From NCBI RefSeq assembly GCF_002837145.1, contig NZ_NWMV01000016.1, positions 1-48,583 on the forward strand: 48,583 nucleotides of DNA, in the 5' to 3' direction. This DNA comes from Macromonas nakdongensis (GTDB lineage Bacteria > Pseudomonadota > Gammaproteobacteria > Burkholderiales > Burkholderiaceae_C). The notes beneath the pieces were generated by a model, which saw only the letters and a program-made list of their open reading frames with translations, had not been told where the DNA came from and searched no databases. Shown here piece by piece: positions 34,548-44,281 of the stretch (position 1 is its first letter; each line of letters starts with the position of its first letter). Position numbers and translations under genes: made by a program.

Positions 34548-36407
34548 TCAGTCGTCCAGCAGCGACAGGTCGCGCACCGCGCCCTTGTCGGCGCTGGTGG
34601 CCAGCAACGCGTAGGCCTTCAGCGCGGCCGACACCTTGCGCGGGCGCGGCTGCGCCGGCTTCCAGCCCTTGGCGTCCTGCTCGGCACGGCGGGCGGCCAG
34701 TTCGTCGTCGCTCAGCAGCACGTCGATCGAACGGTTGGGGATGTCGATGCGGATGCGGTCGCCGTTGCGCACCAGGCCGATGGCGCCACCGGCCGCCGCC
34801 TCGGGAGAGCAGTGGCCGATGGACAGGCCCGAGGTGCCGCCCGAGAAACGGCCGTCGGTGAGCAGCGCGCAGGCCTTGCCCAGGCCCTTGGACTTGATGT
34901 AGCTGGTCGGGTAGAGCATTTCCTGCATGCCCGGGCCGCCCTTGGGGCCTTCGTAACGCACGATCACCACGTCGCCGGCCTTCACCTTGTCGGCCAGGAT
35001 GTCGGCCACCGCCTCGTCCTGCGACTCGGTCACGTAGGCCGAGCCCTCGAACACCAGGATGGACTCGTCCACGCCCGCGGTCTTGACCACGCAGCCGTCC
35101 AGGGCGATGTTGCCGTGCAGCACAGCCAGACCGCCTTCCTTGCTGAAAGCGTGGTCGTAGGAGCGGATGCAGCCCTCGGCGCGGTCGGTGTCCAGGCTGG
35201 GCCAGCGGGTGGCTTGGCTGAAGGCCACCTGGGTGGGGATGCCGGCCGGGCCGGCCATGTAGAAGGTCTTGACTTCGTCGGACGGTGCGCGAGCGATGTC
35301 CCACTGGTCCAGCGCGTCCTTCATGGTTTTGGCGTGGATGGTGGGCACGTCGGTGTGCAGCTTGCCGGCGCGGTCCAACTCACCCAGAATGGCCATGATG
35401 CCGCCCGCGCGGTGCACGTCCTCGATGTGGTACTTGTTGGTGTTGGGCGCGACCTTGCACAGCTGCGGCACCTCCCGCGACAGGCGGTCGATGTCCTTCA
35501 TGGTGAAGTCGATGCCGGCCTCCTGGGCGATGGCCAGCAGGTGCAGGATGGTGTTGGTGGAACCGCCCATGGCGATGTCCAGGGTGATGGCGTTCTCGAA
35601 GGCCTTGAAACCCACCGAGCGCGGCAGCACCGATTCGTCATCCCCTTCGTAGTAGCGCCGGCACAGTTCCACCGCCAGGCGGCCGGCGCGCTTGAACAGC
35701 TGTTCGCGGTCGGCGTGGGTGGCCACCACGGTGCCGTTGCCGGGCAGGCTCAGGCCCAGCGCCTCGGTCAGGCAGTTCATCGAGTTGGCGGTGAACATGC
35801 CCGAACAAGAACCGCAGGTCGGGCAGGCCGAACGCTCGACCTCGGCCAGGTCGGCGTCGCTGACCTTGTCGTCCACGGCCATCACCATGGCGTCCACCAG
35901 GTCCAGCTTCTTGATCTGGATGGTCTGGGTGCCCGGCACCGCCAGGCGCACCTTGCCGGCTTCCATGGGGCCGCCCGAGACGAAAACGACCGGGATGTTC
36001 AGGCGCATGGCGGCCATCAGCATGCCAGGGGTAATTTTGTCGCAGTTGGAGATGCACACCAGCGCGTCGGCGCAGTGGGCGTTGACCATGAACTCGACCG
36101 AATCGGCGATCAGGTCGCGGCTGGGCAGCGAGTACAACATGCCGTCGTGGCCCATGGCAATGCCGTCGTCCACGGCGATGGTGTTGAATTCCTTGGCCAC
36201 GCCACCGGCGGCCTCGATCTCGCGCGCCACCAGCTGGCCCAGGTCCTTCAGGTGGACGTGGCCGGGGACAAACTGGGTGAAGCTGTTGGCGATGGCGATG
36301 ATGGGCTTGGAAAAATCATCGTCCTTCATGCCGGTGGCGCGCCACAGGGAGCGCGCACCCGCCATGTTGCGGCCGGCGGTAGAGGTTTTGGAACGGTAGA
36401 CGGGCAT
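34548..36407 (-). CDS. ilvD: Dihydroxy-acid dehydratase
   Basis: Converts dihydroxyisovalerate and dihydroxymethylvalerate to the oxo acids of valine, leucine and isoleucine, using an iron-sulfur cluster. The protein has 619 residues, like E. coli IlvD. Cluster cysteines are in [13 protein letters not shown] and [21 protein letters not shown], and the C terminus carries the conserved [23 protein letters not shown]. It starts [23 protein letters not shown]. The leader contains a GC-rich hairpin (about 36435-36450) but no Ile-, Val- or Leu-rich reading frame. Confidence 0.97.
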   Translation of the reverse strand: MPVYRSKTSTAGRNMAGARSLWRATGMKDDDFSKPIIAIANSFTQFVPGHVHLKDLGQLVAREIEAAGGVAKEFNTIAVDDGIAMGHDGMLYSLPSRDLIADSVEFMVNAHCADALVCISNCDKITPGMLMAAMRLNIPVVFVSGGPMEAGKVRLAVPGTQTIQIKKLDLVDAMVMAVDDKVSDADLAEVERSACPTCGSCSGMFTANSMNCLTEALGLSLPGNGTVVATHADREQLFKRAGRLAVELCRRYYEGDDESVLPRSVGFKAFENAITLDIAMGGSTNTILHLLAIAQEAGIDFTMKDIDRLSREVPQLCKVAPNTNKYHIEDVHRAGGIMAILGELDRAGKLHTDVPTIHAKTMKDALDQWDIARAPSDEVKTFYMAGPAGIPTQVAFSQATRWPSLDTDRAEGCIRSYDHAFSKEGGLAVLHGNIALDGCVVKTAGVDESILVFEGSAYVTESQDEAVADILADKVKAGDVVIVRYEGPKGGPGMQEMLYPTSYIKSKGLGKACALLTDGRFSGGTSGLSIGHCSPEAAAGGAIGLVRNGDRIRIDIPNRSIDVLLSDDELAARRAEQDAKGWKPAQPRPRKVSAALKAYALLATSADKGAVRDLSLLDD

Positions 36408-36525
36408 GGGAAAGCTCTCTCAGAAAACGGGCCAACCCGGCAAACCGGGCCAACTTGGAATTATGCGGCAGGCGCCCCGGCCCCAGCCCCCGACCCGGGC
36501 GGAACCCTGGCCAGGCCACGGGATT

Positions 36526-36768
36526 TCAGCGCTTGGGTTTGACCGGCATGCCCAGGCGTTTGCGACTCTCGTTGATGCGATCGAGCTTGCGCTGCGCTTC
36601 CTTTTCCATGGCCTTGCGTCGGGTGTAGCCGGTCTTGTCGGCAAACGCCCACCACAGCACGGTCAAGGCGAAGGGCGACAGCACCCACCACCAGGACCAA
36701 TCGGCCACCGGCCCCACGGCCAGGTATTTGAGCAACAGCAACACCACCCCCAGAACCAACAGGTACAT
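36526..36768 (-). CDS. Trp-rich small membrane protein (TIGR04438-like)
   Basis: An 80-residue protein of unknown function. One N-terminal helix (MYLLVLGVVLLLLKYLAVGP) is followed by a tryptophan-rich stretch, VADWSWWWVLSPFALTVLWW, and a strongly basic tail with RRKAMEKEAQRKLDRINESRKRLG ending PVKPKR. The composition and length match the Burkholderiales Trp-rich family TIGR04438 as I remember it. It lies 118 bp upstream of ilvD on the same strand and is divergent from the cytochrome c gene. Confidence 0.8.
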   Translation of the reverse strand: MYLLVLGVVLLLLKYLAVGPVADWSWWWVLSPFALTVLWWAFADKTGYTRRKAMEKEAQRKLDRINESRKRLGMPVKPKR

Positions 36769-36893
36769 GGCTCAACCTCCTGTGACGCCCCGCGTTTCGA
36801 GTGCAACAAGTCGTAAGGGCTCGACCAGCGCACAAAAGACTGCCCGTAGAATCGGGCCGTCCATCAACCGTATTCTCACCCAAGGAAGTCACG

Positions 36894-37199
36894 ATGAAAC
36901 GCGCACTGCTCATCCTCGCTGCCAGCACCGTGGTGGCCCTGCCCGCCATGGCCGACGAAGCCCTGGCCAAATCCAAGAACTGCATGGCCTGCCACGCCGT
37001 GGACAAAAAGCTGGTGGGCCCGGCTTACAAAGAAGTGGCCAAGAAGTACGCCGGCGACAAAACCGCCGCCGACAAGCTGGCCACCAAGATCGTCAAGGGC
37101 GGTTCTGGCGTGTGGGGCGCGATCCCGATGCCGGCCAACCCGCAGGTGAGCGAAGCCGACGCCAAGAAACTGGCCGCCTGGGTGCTGGGCCTGAAGTAA
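36894..37199 (+). CDS. Periplasmic class I cytochrome c (c551/c8 type)
   Basis: A soluble monohaem cytochrome, 101 residues with a signal peptide [20 protein letters not shown] cleaved before DEAL, leaving about 81. The haem motif is CMACH in [24 protein letters not shown], and the axial Met is in [14 protein letters not shown]. This is the small electron carrier that feeds terminal oxidases or nitrite reductase. The ATG at 36894 has AAGGAAG upstream. A -10-like TAGAAT lies at 36847-36852 without a good -35 box. It is a single-gene unit closed by a bidirectional terminator. Confidence 0.95.
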   Translation: MKRALLILAASTVVALPAMADEALAKSKNCMACHAVDKKLVGPAYKEVAKKYAGDKTAADKLATKIVKGGSGVWGAIPMPANPQVSEADAKKLAAWVLGLK

Positions 37200-37217
37200 T
37201 TCGCCGGCTCTGCCCAC

Positions 37218-37249
37218 AAAAAAACCCGCAGCAGGCTGCGGGTTTTTTT
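37218..37249. terminator. Bidirectional intrinsic terminator between cytochrome c and acs
   Basis: Seven A, CCCGCAG, a four-base loop, CTGCGGG and seven T form a perfect 14-base-pair palindrome. It serves the rightward cytochrome c gene and the leftward acs gene. Confidence 0.96.
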
Positions 37250-37289
37250 GTGCCTGCGCCCCATCCGTGCGGAGGGGGCGCCCGGTGCA

Positions 37290-39284
37290 TCAGTTGGTCT
37301 TGGCCAACTGCTCCAGGATGTGCGGGTTCTCCAGGGTGGAGGTGTCCTGGGTCACGGCTTCGCCCTTGGCCAGCGAGCGCAGCAGGCGGCGCATGATCTT
37401 GCCGGAGCGGGTCTTGGGCAGGTTTTCACCGAAGCGGATTTCCTTGGGCTTGGCGATCGGGCCGATCTCCTTGGCCACCCAGTTGCGCAGTTCGTTGGCC
37501 AGGGCCTTGGCTTCGTCACCGGTCGGGATCGGGCGCTTGAGCACCACGAAGGCCACGATGGCTTCGCCGGTCAGGTCGTCCGGACGACCCACCACGGCGG
37601 CTTCGGCCACCAGGTCGGTCTTGCCCACCAGCGCGGATTCGATTTCCATCGTGCCCATGCGGTGGCCGGACACGTTCAGCACGTCGTCGATGCGGCCGGT
37701 GATGCGGAAGTAACCGCGGTCGGCGCTGCGCACGGCACCGTCGCCAGCCAGGTAGTAGCCCTTGAGCTCTTCGGGGAAGTAGCTCTTCTTGAAACGCTCC
37801 GGGTCGCCCCAGATGGTGCGGATCATGGACGGCCAGGGGCGCTTGACCACCAGGATGCCGCCCGCGCCGTTGGGCACGTCGTTGCCGGTCTCGTCCACGA
37901 TGGCGGTCATGATGCCCGGCAGCGGCAGCGTGCAGGAACCCGGCACCAGCGGCGTGGCGCCCGGCAGCGGGGTGATCATGTGGCCGCCGGTTTCGGTCTG
38001 CCAGAAGGTGTCCACGATCGGGCAACGCTCGCCGCCGATGTGCTTGTAGTACCACATCCAGGCTTCGGGGTTGATCGGCTCACCGACCGAGCCCAGGATG
38101 CGCACGGACGACAGGTCCCAGTTCTTCGGGTGCACCTTCTCGTCGGTGTCCGCGGCCTTGATCAACGAGCGGATGGCGGTGGGCGCGGTGTAGAAGATGG
38201 TGCACTTGTGCTTCTCGATCATCTGCCAGAAGCGGCCTGCGTTCGGGTAGGTGGGCACACCTTCGAACACGATCTGGGTGGCGCCGGCGGCCAACGGGCC
38301 GTAGGCCACGTAGCTGTGGCCGGTGATCCAGCCGATGTCGGCGGTGCACCAGAACACGTCGTTGTCCTTCAGGTCGAAGGTCCAGTTCATGGTCAGGTTG
38401 GCCCACAGCAGGTAGCCACCGGTGCTGTGCTGCACGCCCTTGGGCTTGCCGGTGGAGCCGGAGGTGTAGAGCACGAACAGCGGGTGCTCGGCGCCCACCA
38501 TTTCGGCCGGGCAGTCGGTGGACTGCTGGGCCATTTCTTCGTGCATGAAGGTGTCGCGGCCGGCCACCATGTTCACGGCGGTCGGGGTGCGCTGGTACAC
38601 CAGCACGCTGCGGATGGTCTCGCAACCGCCCATGGCCAGGGCTTCGTCCACGATGGACTTGAGCGGCAGCTCCTTGCCACCGCGCATCTGGTAGTTGGCG
38701 GTGACCACGGCCACGGCACCGGCGTCCTGGATGCGGTCTTTCAGCGCGCCGGCGGAGAAACCACCGAACACCACGCTGTGGGTCGCGCCGATGCGGGCAC
38801 AGGCCTGCATCGCCACCACGCCTTCGATGGTCATCGGCATGTACAGAACGACGCGGTCGCCCTTCTTCACGCCTTTGGCCTTGAGCACGTTGGCAAACTG
38901 GCTGACCTTGGCCAGCAGTTCCTTGTAGGTGACCTTGGTCACCTCGCCGCCGTCGGCTTCGAAGATGATGGCGGTCTTGTTCTCTGTCGGGGTGCCCATG
39001 TGGCGGTCCAGACAGTTGTAGGAGGCGTTCAGTTCACCGTCCTGGAACCACTTGTAGAACGGGGCCTCGGACTCGTCCAGCACTTGGGTGAAAGGCTTGT
39101 GCCAGGCCAGCAGCTCTTTGGCGCGCTTGCCCCAGAAGCCTTCAAAATCCTGCTCGGCCTCGGCGCACAGGGCGTTGTAGGCATCCATGCCGGCGATGCG
39201 AGCGGACGCGACGGTGGCGGCGCTGGGCTCGAACACGCGGTTTTCCACGAGCGTGGATTGGATGGCGGTGGATGGTTCGGACAT
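37290..39284 (-). CDS. acs: Acetyl-CoA synthetase
   Basis: AMP-forming acetate activation, 664 residues. It has the N-terminal ACAS_N segment ([17 protein letters not shown]), the ATP loop [21 protein letters not shown], the acetate-pocket segment [13 protein letters not shown], the hinge [16 protein letters not shown] and the catalytic, acetylatable Lys in [20 protein letters not shown] precedes the ATG. It has its own promoter 69-97 bp upstream of the start and shares its terminator with the cytochrome c gene. It supplies acetyl-CoA to the glyoxylate bypass (aceA). Confidence 0.97.
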   Translation of the reverse strand: MSEPSTAIQSTLVENRVFEPSAATVASARIAGMDAYNALCAEAEQDFEGFWGKRAKELLAWHKPFTQVLDESEAPFYKWFQDGELNASYNCLDRHMGTPTENKTAIIFEADGGEVTKVTYKELLAKVSQFANVLKAKGVKKGDRVVLYMPMTIEGVVAMQACARIGATHSVVFGGFSAGALKDRIQDAGAVAVVTANYQMRGGKELPLKSIVDEALAMGGCETIRSVLVYQRTPTAVNMVAGRDTFMHEEMAQQSTDCPAEMVGAEHPLFVLYTSGSTGKPKGVQHSTGGYLLWANLTMNWTFDLKDNDVFWCTADIGWITGHSYVAYGPLAAGATQIVFEGVPTYPNAGRFWQMIEKHKCTIFYTAPTAIRSLIKAADTDEKVHPKNWDLSSVRILGSVGEPINPEAWMWYYKHIGGERCPIVDTFWQTETGGHMITPLPGATPLVPGSCTLPLPGIMTAIVDETGNDVPNGAGGILVVKRPWPSMIRTIWGDPERFKKSYFPEELKGYYLAGDGAVRSADRGYFRITGRIDDVLNVSGHRMGTMEIESALVGKTDLVAEAAVVGRPDDLTGEAIVAFVVLKRPIPTGDEAKALANELRNWVAKEIGPIAKPKEIRFGENLPKTRSGKIMRRLLRSLAKGEAVTQDTSTLENPHILEQLAKTN

Positions 39285-39352
39285 GCAAGGTCTCCTCTAG
39301 GGGGTCAGGGAACATTCAACCCTGCGGACTGTGCGCAAAATCTCTGACGAGG

Positions 39353-39381
39353 CTCTTACACAAGACTGCCGACGCTGTAAA
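39353..39381 (-). promoter_or_regulatory. sigma70-type promoter of acs
   Basis: On the minus strand TTTACA (39381-39376) and TAAGAG (39358-39353) are separated by exactly 17 bases. Transcription would begin near 39346, about 60 bases before the acs start codon. The YqhA-like gene diverges from the same gap; a -10-like TACAAT at 39393-39398 may serve it. Confidence 0.55.
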
Positions 39382-39442
39382 GCACACACTCTACAATTGA
39401 TCAGATCTGTGCGACCCCGTGGTTGCCCCCATTGCGCCCAAC

Positions 39443-40036
39443 ATGACGACCCCCCTCAAACCCATCGCCCCCCTGCCGAAACTGATTTTTGCCAGCCGTT
39501 GGCTGCAATTGCCGCTTTACATCGGCCTGATCGCGGCCCAGGGCATCTACGTCTTCCACTTCTGGGTGGAGCTGGTCCACCTGATCGAAGCGGCCTTCGG
39601 CAACGAGGTGGCGCTGCAGAAGCTGATCACCAGCATCGGCTATGTCACCACCACCCAAATCAACGGACTCAACGAAACCATCATCATGCTGGTGGTGCTG
39701 GCCCTGATCGACGTGGTGATGATCTCCAACCTGCTGATCATGGTGATCGTGGGTGGCTACGAAACCTTCGTCAGTCGCATGGGCCTGGAAAGCCACCCCG
39801 ACCAGCCGGAATGGCTCAGCCACGTCAACGCCTCGGTGCTGAAGGTGAAGCTGGCCACGGCCATCATCGGCATCAGCTCGATCCACCTGCTCAAGACCTT
39901 CATCAACGCCGCCAACTATTCGGAGAAGGTGTTGATGTGGCAGACCATCATCCACGTGGTGTTCCTGCTCAGCGCCATGGCCATCGCCATGACCGACCGG
40001 CTGCTGCACCGCCCTTCCGCCGACGACGGCCATTGA
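39443..40036 (+). CDS. YqhA/UPF0114 family membrane protein
   Basis: A 197-residue inner-membrane protein with three or four helices, beginning [20 protein letters not shown]. Conserved family pieces are [11 protein letters not shown], the [22 protein letters not shown] helix, [10 protein letters not shown] and [20 protein letters not shown]. Function is unknown for the family. The ATG at 39443 has no good ribosome binding site, and a GTG at 39419 is an alternative. It lies 42 bp upstream of the fumarase gene on the same strand and is probably co-transcribed with it. Confidence 0.86.
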   Translation: MTTPLKPIAPLPKLIFASRWLQLPLYIGLIAAQGIYVFHFWVELVHLIEAAFGNEVALQKLITSIGYVTTTQINGLNETIIMLVVLALIDVVMISNLLIMVIVGGYETFVSRMGLESHPDQPEWLSHVNASVLKVKLATAIIGISSIHLLKTFINAANYSEKVLMWQTIIHVVFLLSAMAIAMTDRLLHRPSADDGH

Positions 40037-40078
40037 GCCGAACGCCCCTTCCCCGCCAACCGCATCCGAAAGACAGCC

Positions 40079-41629
40079 ATGACCGCCATCAAGCAGGAAG
40101 ACCTGATCCAGTCCATCGCCGACGCCTTCCAGTACATCAGCTTCTACCACCCGCTGGACTACATCCAGGCGCTGGGCGAAGCTTATGAGCGCGAGCAAAG
40201 CCCCGCCGCCAAGGACGCGATCGCGCAGATCCTGACCAACAGCCGCATGAGCGCCGAAGGCCACCGCCCGATCTGCCAGGACACCGGCATTGCCGTGGTG
40301 TTCCTGAAAGTGGGCATGAACGTGACCTGGCCCGACGCGACGATGAGCGTGCAGGACATGATCAACGAAGGCGTGCGCCGCGCCTACCTGAACCCGGACA
40401 ACCCGCTGCGAGCCTCGGTGCTGGCCGACCCGGCCGGCGCCCGCAAGAACACCAAGGACAACACCCCCGCGGTGGTGCACTACGAAATCGTGCCGGGTGA
40501 CCACGTGGAGGTGATCTGTGCGGCCAAGGGCGGCGGCTCGGAGAACAAGTCCAAGTTTTACGCGCTCAACCCGTCCGACTCGGTGGTGGACTGGGTGCTG
40601 AAAACCGTGCCCACCATGGGCGCCGGCTGGTGTCCGCCGGGCATTCTGGGCATCGGCATCGGCGGCACACCGGAAAAGGCGCTGCTGCTGGCCAAGGAGT
40701 CGCTGATGGCGCCGGTGGACATCCACGAACTGATCGACAAGAAGAAGTCCGGCGCCGCGCTGAGCCGCGTGGAAGAACTGCGCCTGGAACTGTACGAGAA
40801 GGTCAACGCCCTGGGCATTGGCGCGCAAGGCCTGGGCGGCCTGACCACGGTGGTGGACGTGAAGATCCTGGACTACCCCACCCACGCGGCCTCCCTGCCC
40901 GTGGCCATGATCCCCAACTGCGCGGCCACCCGCCACGTGCACTTCCACCTGGACGGCAGCGGCCCCGCCACCCTGGAGCCGCCCAAGCTGGAAGACTGGC
41001 CGGCCGTGACCTGGACGCCGGACACGAAAAGCGCCACCCGCGTCAACCTGGACACGCTGACCAAGGAAGAAGTGGCCAGCTGGAAAGTGGGACAGAAACT
41101 GCTGCTCAACGGCAAGATGCTGACCGGCCGCGACGCCGCGCACAAGCGCATCCAGGACATGCTGGCCAAGGGCGAGCCGCTGCCGGTGGACTTCACCAAC
41201 CGCGTGATCTACTACGTGGGCCCGGTGGACCCGGTGGGCGACGAAGTGGTCGGCCCCGCCGGCCCGACCACCGCCACCCGCATGGACAAATTCACCCGCA
41301 TGATGCTGGAGAAGACCGGCCTGATCTCGATGATCGGCAAGTCCGAACGCGGCCCAGTCGCCATCGAAGCCATCAAGGACAACAAGAGTGCTTACCTGAT
41401 GGCCGTGGGCGGTTCCGCCTACCTGGTGGCCAAGGCCATCAAGGCCGCCAAGGTGGTGGGCTTTGCCGACCTGGGCATGGAAGCCATCTACGAATTCGAT
41501 GTGAAGGACATGCCTGTGACCGTGGCTGTGGACTCCAGCGGCGACAACGTGCACGAAAGCGGCCCGGCCGAATGGAGCAAGCGCATCGGCAGCGGCGAGT
41601 TCAAAGGGATTGCCGTGACAGCGGGCTGA
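40079..41629 (+). CDS. Class I fumarate hydratase
   Basis: An iron-sulfur fumarase of the tricarboxylic acid cycle, 516 residues as a single chain. The [4Fe-4S] cysteines are in HRPICQDTG (Cys66), GWCPPGILGIGIGG and IPNCAATRH. The N-terminal alpha part and the C-terminal beta part (DFTNRVIYYVGPVDP onward, with GPTTATRMDKF and GKSERG) are fused as in E. coli FumA/FumB. Being oxygen-sensitive, it suits low-oxygen growth, consistent with the cbb3/fnr island in the window. It ends 17 bp before a bidirectional terminator. Confidence 0.96.
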   Translation: MTAIKQEDLIQSIADAFQYISFYHPLDYIQALGEAYEREQSPAAKDAIAQILTNSRMSAEGHRPICQDTGIAVVFLKVGMNVTWPDATMSVQDMINEGVRRAYLNPDNPLRASVLADPAGARKNTKDNTPAVVHYEIVPGDHVEVICAAKGGGSENKSKFYALNPSDSVVDWVLKTVPTMGAGWCPPGILGIGIGGTPEKALLLAKESLMAPVDIHELIDKKKSGAALSRVEELRLELYEKVNALGIGAQGLGGLTTVVDVKILDYPTHAASLPVAMIPNCAATRHVHFHLDGSGPATLEPPKLEDWPAVTWTPDTKSATRVNLDTLTKEEVASWKVGQKLLLNGKMLTGRDAAHKRIQDMLAKGEPLPVDFTNRVIYYVGPVDPVGDEVVGPAGPTTATRMDKFTRMMLEKTGLISMIGKSERGPVAIEAIKDNKSAYLMAVGGSAYLVAKAIKAAKVVGFADLGMEAIYEFDVKDMPVTVAVDSSGDNVHESGPAEWSKRIGSGEFKGIAVTAG

Positions 41630-41646
41630 ACCCCTCCGACCCCAGC

Positions 41647-41673
41647 AAAAACCCCGGCATGCCGGGGTTTTTT
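41647..41673. terminator. Bidirectional intrinsic terminator after fumarase
   Basis: The perfect palindrome CCCCGGCATGCCGGGG is flanked by five A on the left and six T on the right. It ends the rightward fumarase message and the leftward message of the conserved gene starting at 42308. Confidence 0.95.
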
Positions 41674-41681
41674 GTGGAGTG

Positions 41682-42308
41682 TCAGTGCAAATGGCGCGGC
41701 TTGCGTGGGCCGCCATGCCCGCCGGTGGGGCCGCTGCCACGGGGCGGTTTGCCCAACTGCATGGAGCTGACGAGCGCGTCGAAACGGTCGGTGAACAGGC
41801 GGTCCACCGCTGCCACCACATCGCCCAGTTCCGACGCGTCGAAATGGCGCTCCATCAGGTGCACCACGTCCTGCACCAGCATGTCGCGCTGCACCTGCAT
41901 GATGGCCGCCGGCGTCGGGCCCACGAAACACATGACGAAGTCGTCGCGGGCTTCAGCGTCCGGGTCGCCGTCTTCCTCTTCGTCGAATTCGATGTCGTAG
42001 AAGGACACTTCGATCGCCGCGCCGGTGGCAGCGATGTCGTTCAGGCCCATACAGGCCTCGTCGATGGCCAGACGGAAATCCTCGTCGCCCTCGAGGGTCC
42101 AGCACATCTGCAGCAGGTGCTGCTTGGGGTCGAAACGGATGCCGGGTTCGTCTTCGTAGGCGCTGGGGGCGGCGTCGATCAGCGAACGGGCACCGGCATA
42201 GGCCCACAGGGGCTTGAGCGCCTCCTGGATCTGGTTGTAGTCCACGTCGTCGCGCAGGTGGATGTCCCCGTGGACATGGATCTCAAAAGGCGGAGGTTGG
42301 TGGCTCAT
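41682..42308 (-). CDS. Conserved acidic protein of unknown function (DUF6806-like)
   Basis: A soluble protein of 208 residues, starting MSHQPPPFEIHVHGDIHLRD. It is acidic in the middle (FDEEEDGDPDAEARDDF) and ends in a Gly/Pro/His-rich basic tail, PRKPRHLH. No signal peptide or membrane segment is visible. I believe it matches a Burkholderiales-specific family (DUF6806), but this is from memory. It is divergent from the tRNA-Leu gene and convergent with fumarase. I cannot assign a function. Confidence 0.75.
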   Translation of the reverse strand: MSHQPPPFEIHVHGDIHLRDDVDYNQIQEALKPLWAYAGARSLIDAAPSAYEDEPGIRFDPKQHLLQMCWTLEGDEDFRLAIDEACMGLNDIAATGAAIEVSFYDIEFDEEEDGDPDAEARDDFVMCFVGPTPAAIMQVQRDMLVQDVVHLMERHFDASELGDVVAAVDRLFTDRFDALVSSMQLGKPPRGSGPTGGHGGPRKPRHLH

Positions 42309-42396
42309 GGTGTTGCTCGCTGGTGGGCGCCGAAGGCGCGTTCCTGCCCTTTTCGACAGGGACCGATTGTAAATCCTGGGGCCGGACCGTGCCCGC

Positions 42397-42402
42397 TACA
42401 AT
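42397..42402 (+). promoter_or_regulatory. -10 box of the tRNA-Leu promoter
   Basis: TACAAT lies 13 bases before the first base of the tRNA. The bases between are C/G rich (CCCCGACAGCCCG), a discriminator of the kind seen in stringently controlled stable-RNA promoters. No convincing -35 hexamer is seen at 16-18 bases spacing. Confidence 0.5.
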
Positions 42403-42415
42403 CCCCGACAGCCCG

Positions 42416-42502
42416 GCGAGCGTGGTGAAATTGGTAGACACACAGGACTTAAAATCCTGAGGCCTCACGGCCGTGCGGGTTCGATTCCCGCCGCTCGCAC
42501 CA
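42416..42502 (+). tRNA. tRNA-Leu (anticodon UAA)
   Basis: An 87-nt class II tRNA. The acceptor arm is GCGAGCG with CGCTCGC, then A and an encoded CCA. The D-arm contains TGAAATTGGTAGACA. The anticodon stem CAGGA/TCCTG closes the loop CTTAAAA with anticodon TAA at 42450-42452. A long variable arm follows, and the T-arm is CGGGTTCGATTCCCG. It reads UUA and UUG codons, which are rare in this GC-rich genome. Confidence 0.98.
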
Positions 42503-42542
42503 GCCGCCGGAGGCCGCGGCGCCAGGCCCGGCCAGCGGCCAC

Positions 42543-43148
42543 TCAACGCCCAGGGCCGGCCTGCAGCCAGTCGGCGTAACGGCGCCGCGTCTCTTCAGAC
42601 ACCTCCTCCAGCACCTGTTCCAGCGTCGCGCGCTGGCGCGCCAGCAGCCGCGCCGAGGCCACAGTTTTCGACTTGCAGAACCAGTGGCAGGTGTGCTGCA
42701 TCAGCACCATTTCGGCCAGCAGGCAGCGCGCCTTGGCCTTGGCCGATCGCCCGGTCGCGTTCTCGGCCACGGACTGCAAGCCCTGGGCGTGCAGGGCCAG
42801 GGCGGCACGCAAGTCCAGCGTGGCGGCGGGCCACCACTTGTCCGCCAGCGGCCAGCGGCAGATGCGGGTGTCGGCGGCGGGCACACGGGCCATGTCGGCC
42901 GACAGACCCGCGAACTGCGAGGCGAGTTCGCGCTCGGCCCCGGTCAGCACTTGCCAGACCTGCTCGCGCCGCTGCGGGTCGTCCTCGCCCAGCGCCCGCA
43001 GGTAGCCCTCGGTCAGCTGCGCCATCAGCCGCTCGATCTGGTAGCCACGCAAATGACCGCCCAGCAAGGCGATGCGGCGGCGCTCGTCGCGCCACTTGAC
43101 CACGTAGGCGCCCAGCGCCAGCAAAACAAACCAGACCAAAGTGTCCAT
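42543..43148 (-). CDS. Conserved membrane-anchored protein of unknown function
   Basis: A 201-residue protein starting MDTLVWFVLLALGAYVVKWRDERRR: one N-terminal helix (residues 2-18), then a helical cytoplasmic body. Features are a Trp/Arg-rich centre (CRWPLADKWWPAATLDLRAAL), a Cys/His/Trp stretch, HTCHWFCKSK, and an Arg-rich, coiled-coil-prone end. I do not recognise a family, although similar proteins occur in Comamonadaceae. It is convergent with tRNA-Leu and lies 145 bp downstream of rbgA on the same strand. Confidence 0.7.
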   Translation of the reverse strand: MDTLVWFVLLALGAYVVKWRDERRRIALLGGHLRGYQIERLMAQLTEGYLRALGEDDPQRREQVWQVLTGAERELASQFAGLSADMARVPAADTRICRWPLADKWWPAATLDLRAALALHAQGLQSVAENATGRSAKAKARCLLAEMVLMQHTCHWFCKSKTVASARLLARQRATLEQVLEEVSEETRRRYADWLQAGPGR

Positions 43149-43252
43149 GGAGACGGTCGCAAAATCGCTGAAAAATGTGGCAGGTCAAACAGAAGGCTGG
43201 CAAATCAAGGACTTGCGCCCGCCATACCGGACTTCCCCACAGTTGTGCACAC

Positions 43253-43279
43253 ACTTGTCCAGCGAATCGCGGGACAAGT
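43253..43279 (-). terminator. Hairpin after rbgA
   Basis: ACTTGTCC and GGACAAGT form a perfect 8-bp stem with an 11-base loop, beginning 14 bp past the rbgA stop. No T run follows on the minus strand, so termination would be weak; RNA stabilisation is the alternative. Confidence 0.35.
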
Positions 43280-43293
43280 ACCGGGAAAACCCT

Positions 43294-44250
43294 TCAGGCC
43301 GTCCCCGGCGCCGCACGCGAACCCCCGCGCCGGGCCGCCTGGCGCGCCTTGCGCTCGGCGGCGAGGTCGGCCTCGTGTTGCAGGGCCGCCTGCAACCAGC
43401 GGGTGTGTTCCTCGGGGGTTTCCAGGGTGATGGGACCGAGCGCCCCGGTGCGAAAGTCGGTCAGCAGGATTTCGGCGGCCTTCTGCGCGTTCAGGCGCCC
43501 GCCCGGCAACAAGGCCCCGCGCTTGCGGCCCACCGCGGTGAGCAACTCGTCTTCCTTGCACCGGGCCACGGCCTCGGCCGTCCAACCCCATTTGTAACGC
43601 GCTTCCAATTGCGCACCGTAAGGCCCTTTGAGCGCCTTGAGCAGCTCCAGCGCCACCTCTTCCTCGTCGTAGGCGTTGCGGCCCACCGCCCCGCTGGCGG
43701 CCAGGTGGTAGCCGCTTTCGGGCACCACGATCTTGGGCCAGAGCATGCCGGGGGTGTCGTAGAGGTAAAAATCGTCGGCCAGAGCGATGCGCTGCTCCTG
43801 CTTGGTGATGCCGGCCTCGTCCCCGGTTTTGGTGGCGCGCTTGCCCACCAGGGTGTTGATGAGGGTGGACTTACCCACGTTGGGAATGCCGCCGATGAGC
43901 ACGCGCATGGGCTTGACCATGCCGCCGCGGTGCGGCGCCAGTTCGTGGCATGCGGCGATGAGCGCGCGCGCCGGCGCCACCGTGCCGGCGTGCAGGCCGA
44001 TGGCGCGGGTGTCGGGCTGGGCGTTGTAATGCGCCAGCCACAACGCGGTGCGCGCCGGATCGGCCAGGTCCTGCTTGTTCAGCACCTTGAGCGTGGGCTT
44101 GCCCGCGGTGAGCTGGGCCAGCATGGGGTTGGCGCTGGAGCCCGGCAGGCGGGCGTCCAGCATCTCGATCACGACATCGATCTCCTTGATGCGTTCCAGA
44201 ATCGCCTTTTTGGTGGCGTGCATGTGACCGGGAAACCACTGAACCGACAT
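43294..44250 (-). CDS. rbgA: Ribosome biogenesis GTPase RbgA/YlqF
   Basis: A circularly permuted GTPase of 318 residues acting late in 50S assembly. It begins MSVQWFPGHMHATKKAI. G motifs appear in permuted order: NKQD (G4) at 58-61, GGIPNVGKST (G1) at 120-129, and DTPG (G3) at 165-168. The C-terminal RNA-binding domain ends in a basic Arg/Lys/Ala-rich tail. AAGGAG precedes the ATG. It lies 31 bp after the gph stop on the same strand. Confidence 0.95.
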   Translation of the reverse strand: MSVQWFPGHMHATKKAILERIKEIDVVIEMLDARLPGSSANPMLAQLTAGKPTLKVLNKQDLADPARTALWLAHYNAQPDTRAIGLHAGTVAPARALIAACHELAPHRGGMVKPMRVLIGGIPNVGKSTLINTLVGKRATKTGDEAGITKQEQRIALADDFYLYDTPGMLWPKIVVPESGYHLAASGAVGRNAYDEEEVALELLKALKGPYGAQLEARYKWGWTAEAVARCKEDELLTAVGRKRGALLPGGRLNAQKAAEILLTDFRTGALGPITLETPEEHTRWLQAALQHEADLAAERKARQAARRGGSRAAPGTA

Positions 44251-44281
44251 GGGCGGCGCTCCTTGGGGTGTCTGCAGGAAA

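Noticed and set aside
36408-36525. A branched-chain amino-acid attenuator in front of ilvD.
   Set aside because: A GC hairpin is present, but no short frame rich in Ile, Val or Leu precedes it and no T run follows.
43233-43251. Two DnaA-box-like nonamers, TTCCCCACA and TTGTGCACA, in the gap after rbgA.
   Set aside because: Each differs from TTATCCACA at about two positions, and there is no AT-rich unwinding region, dnaA or other origin gene nearby.
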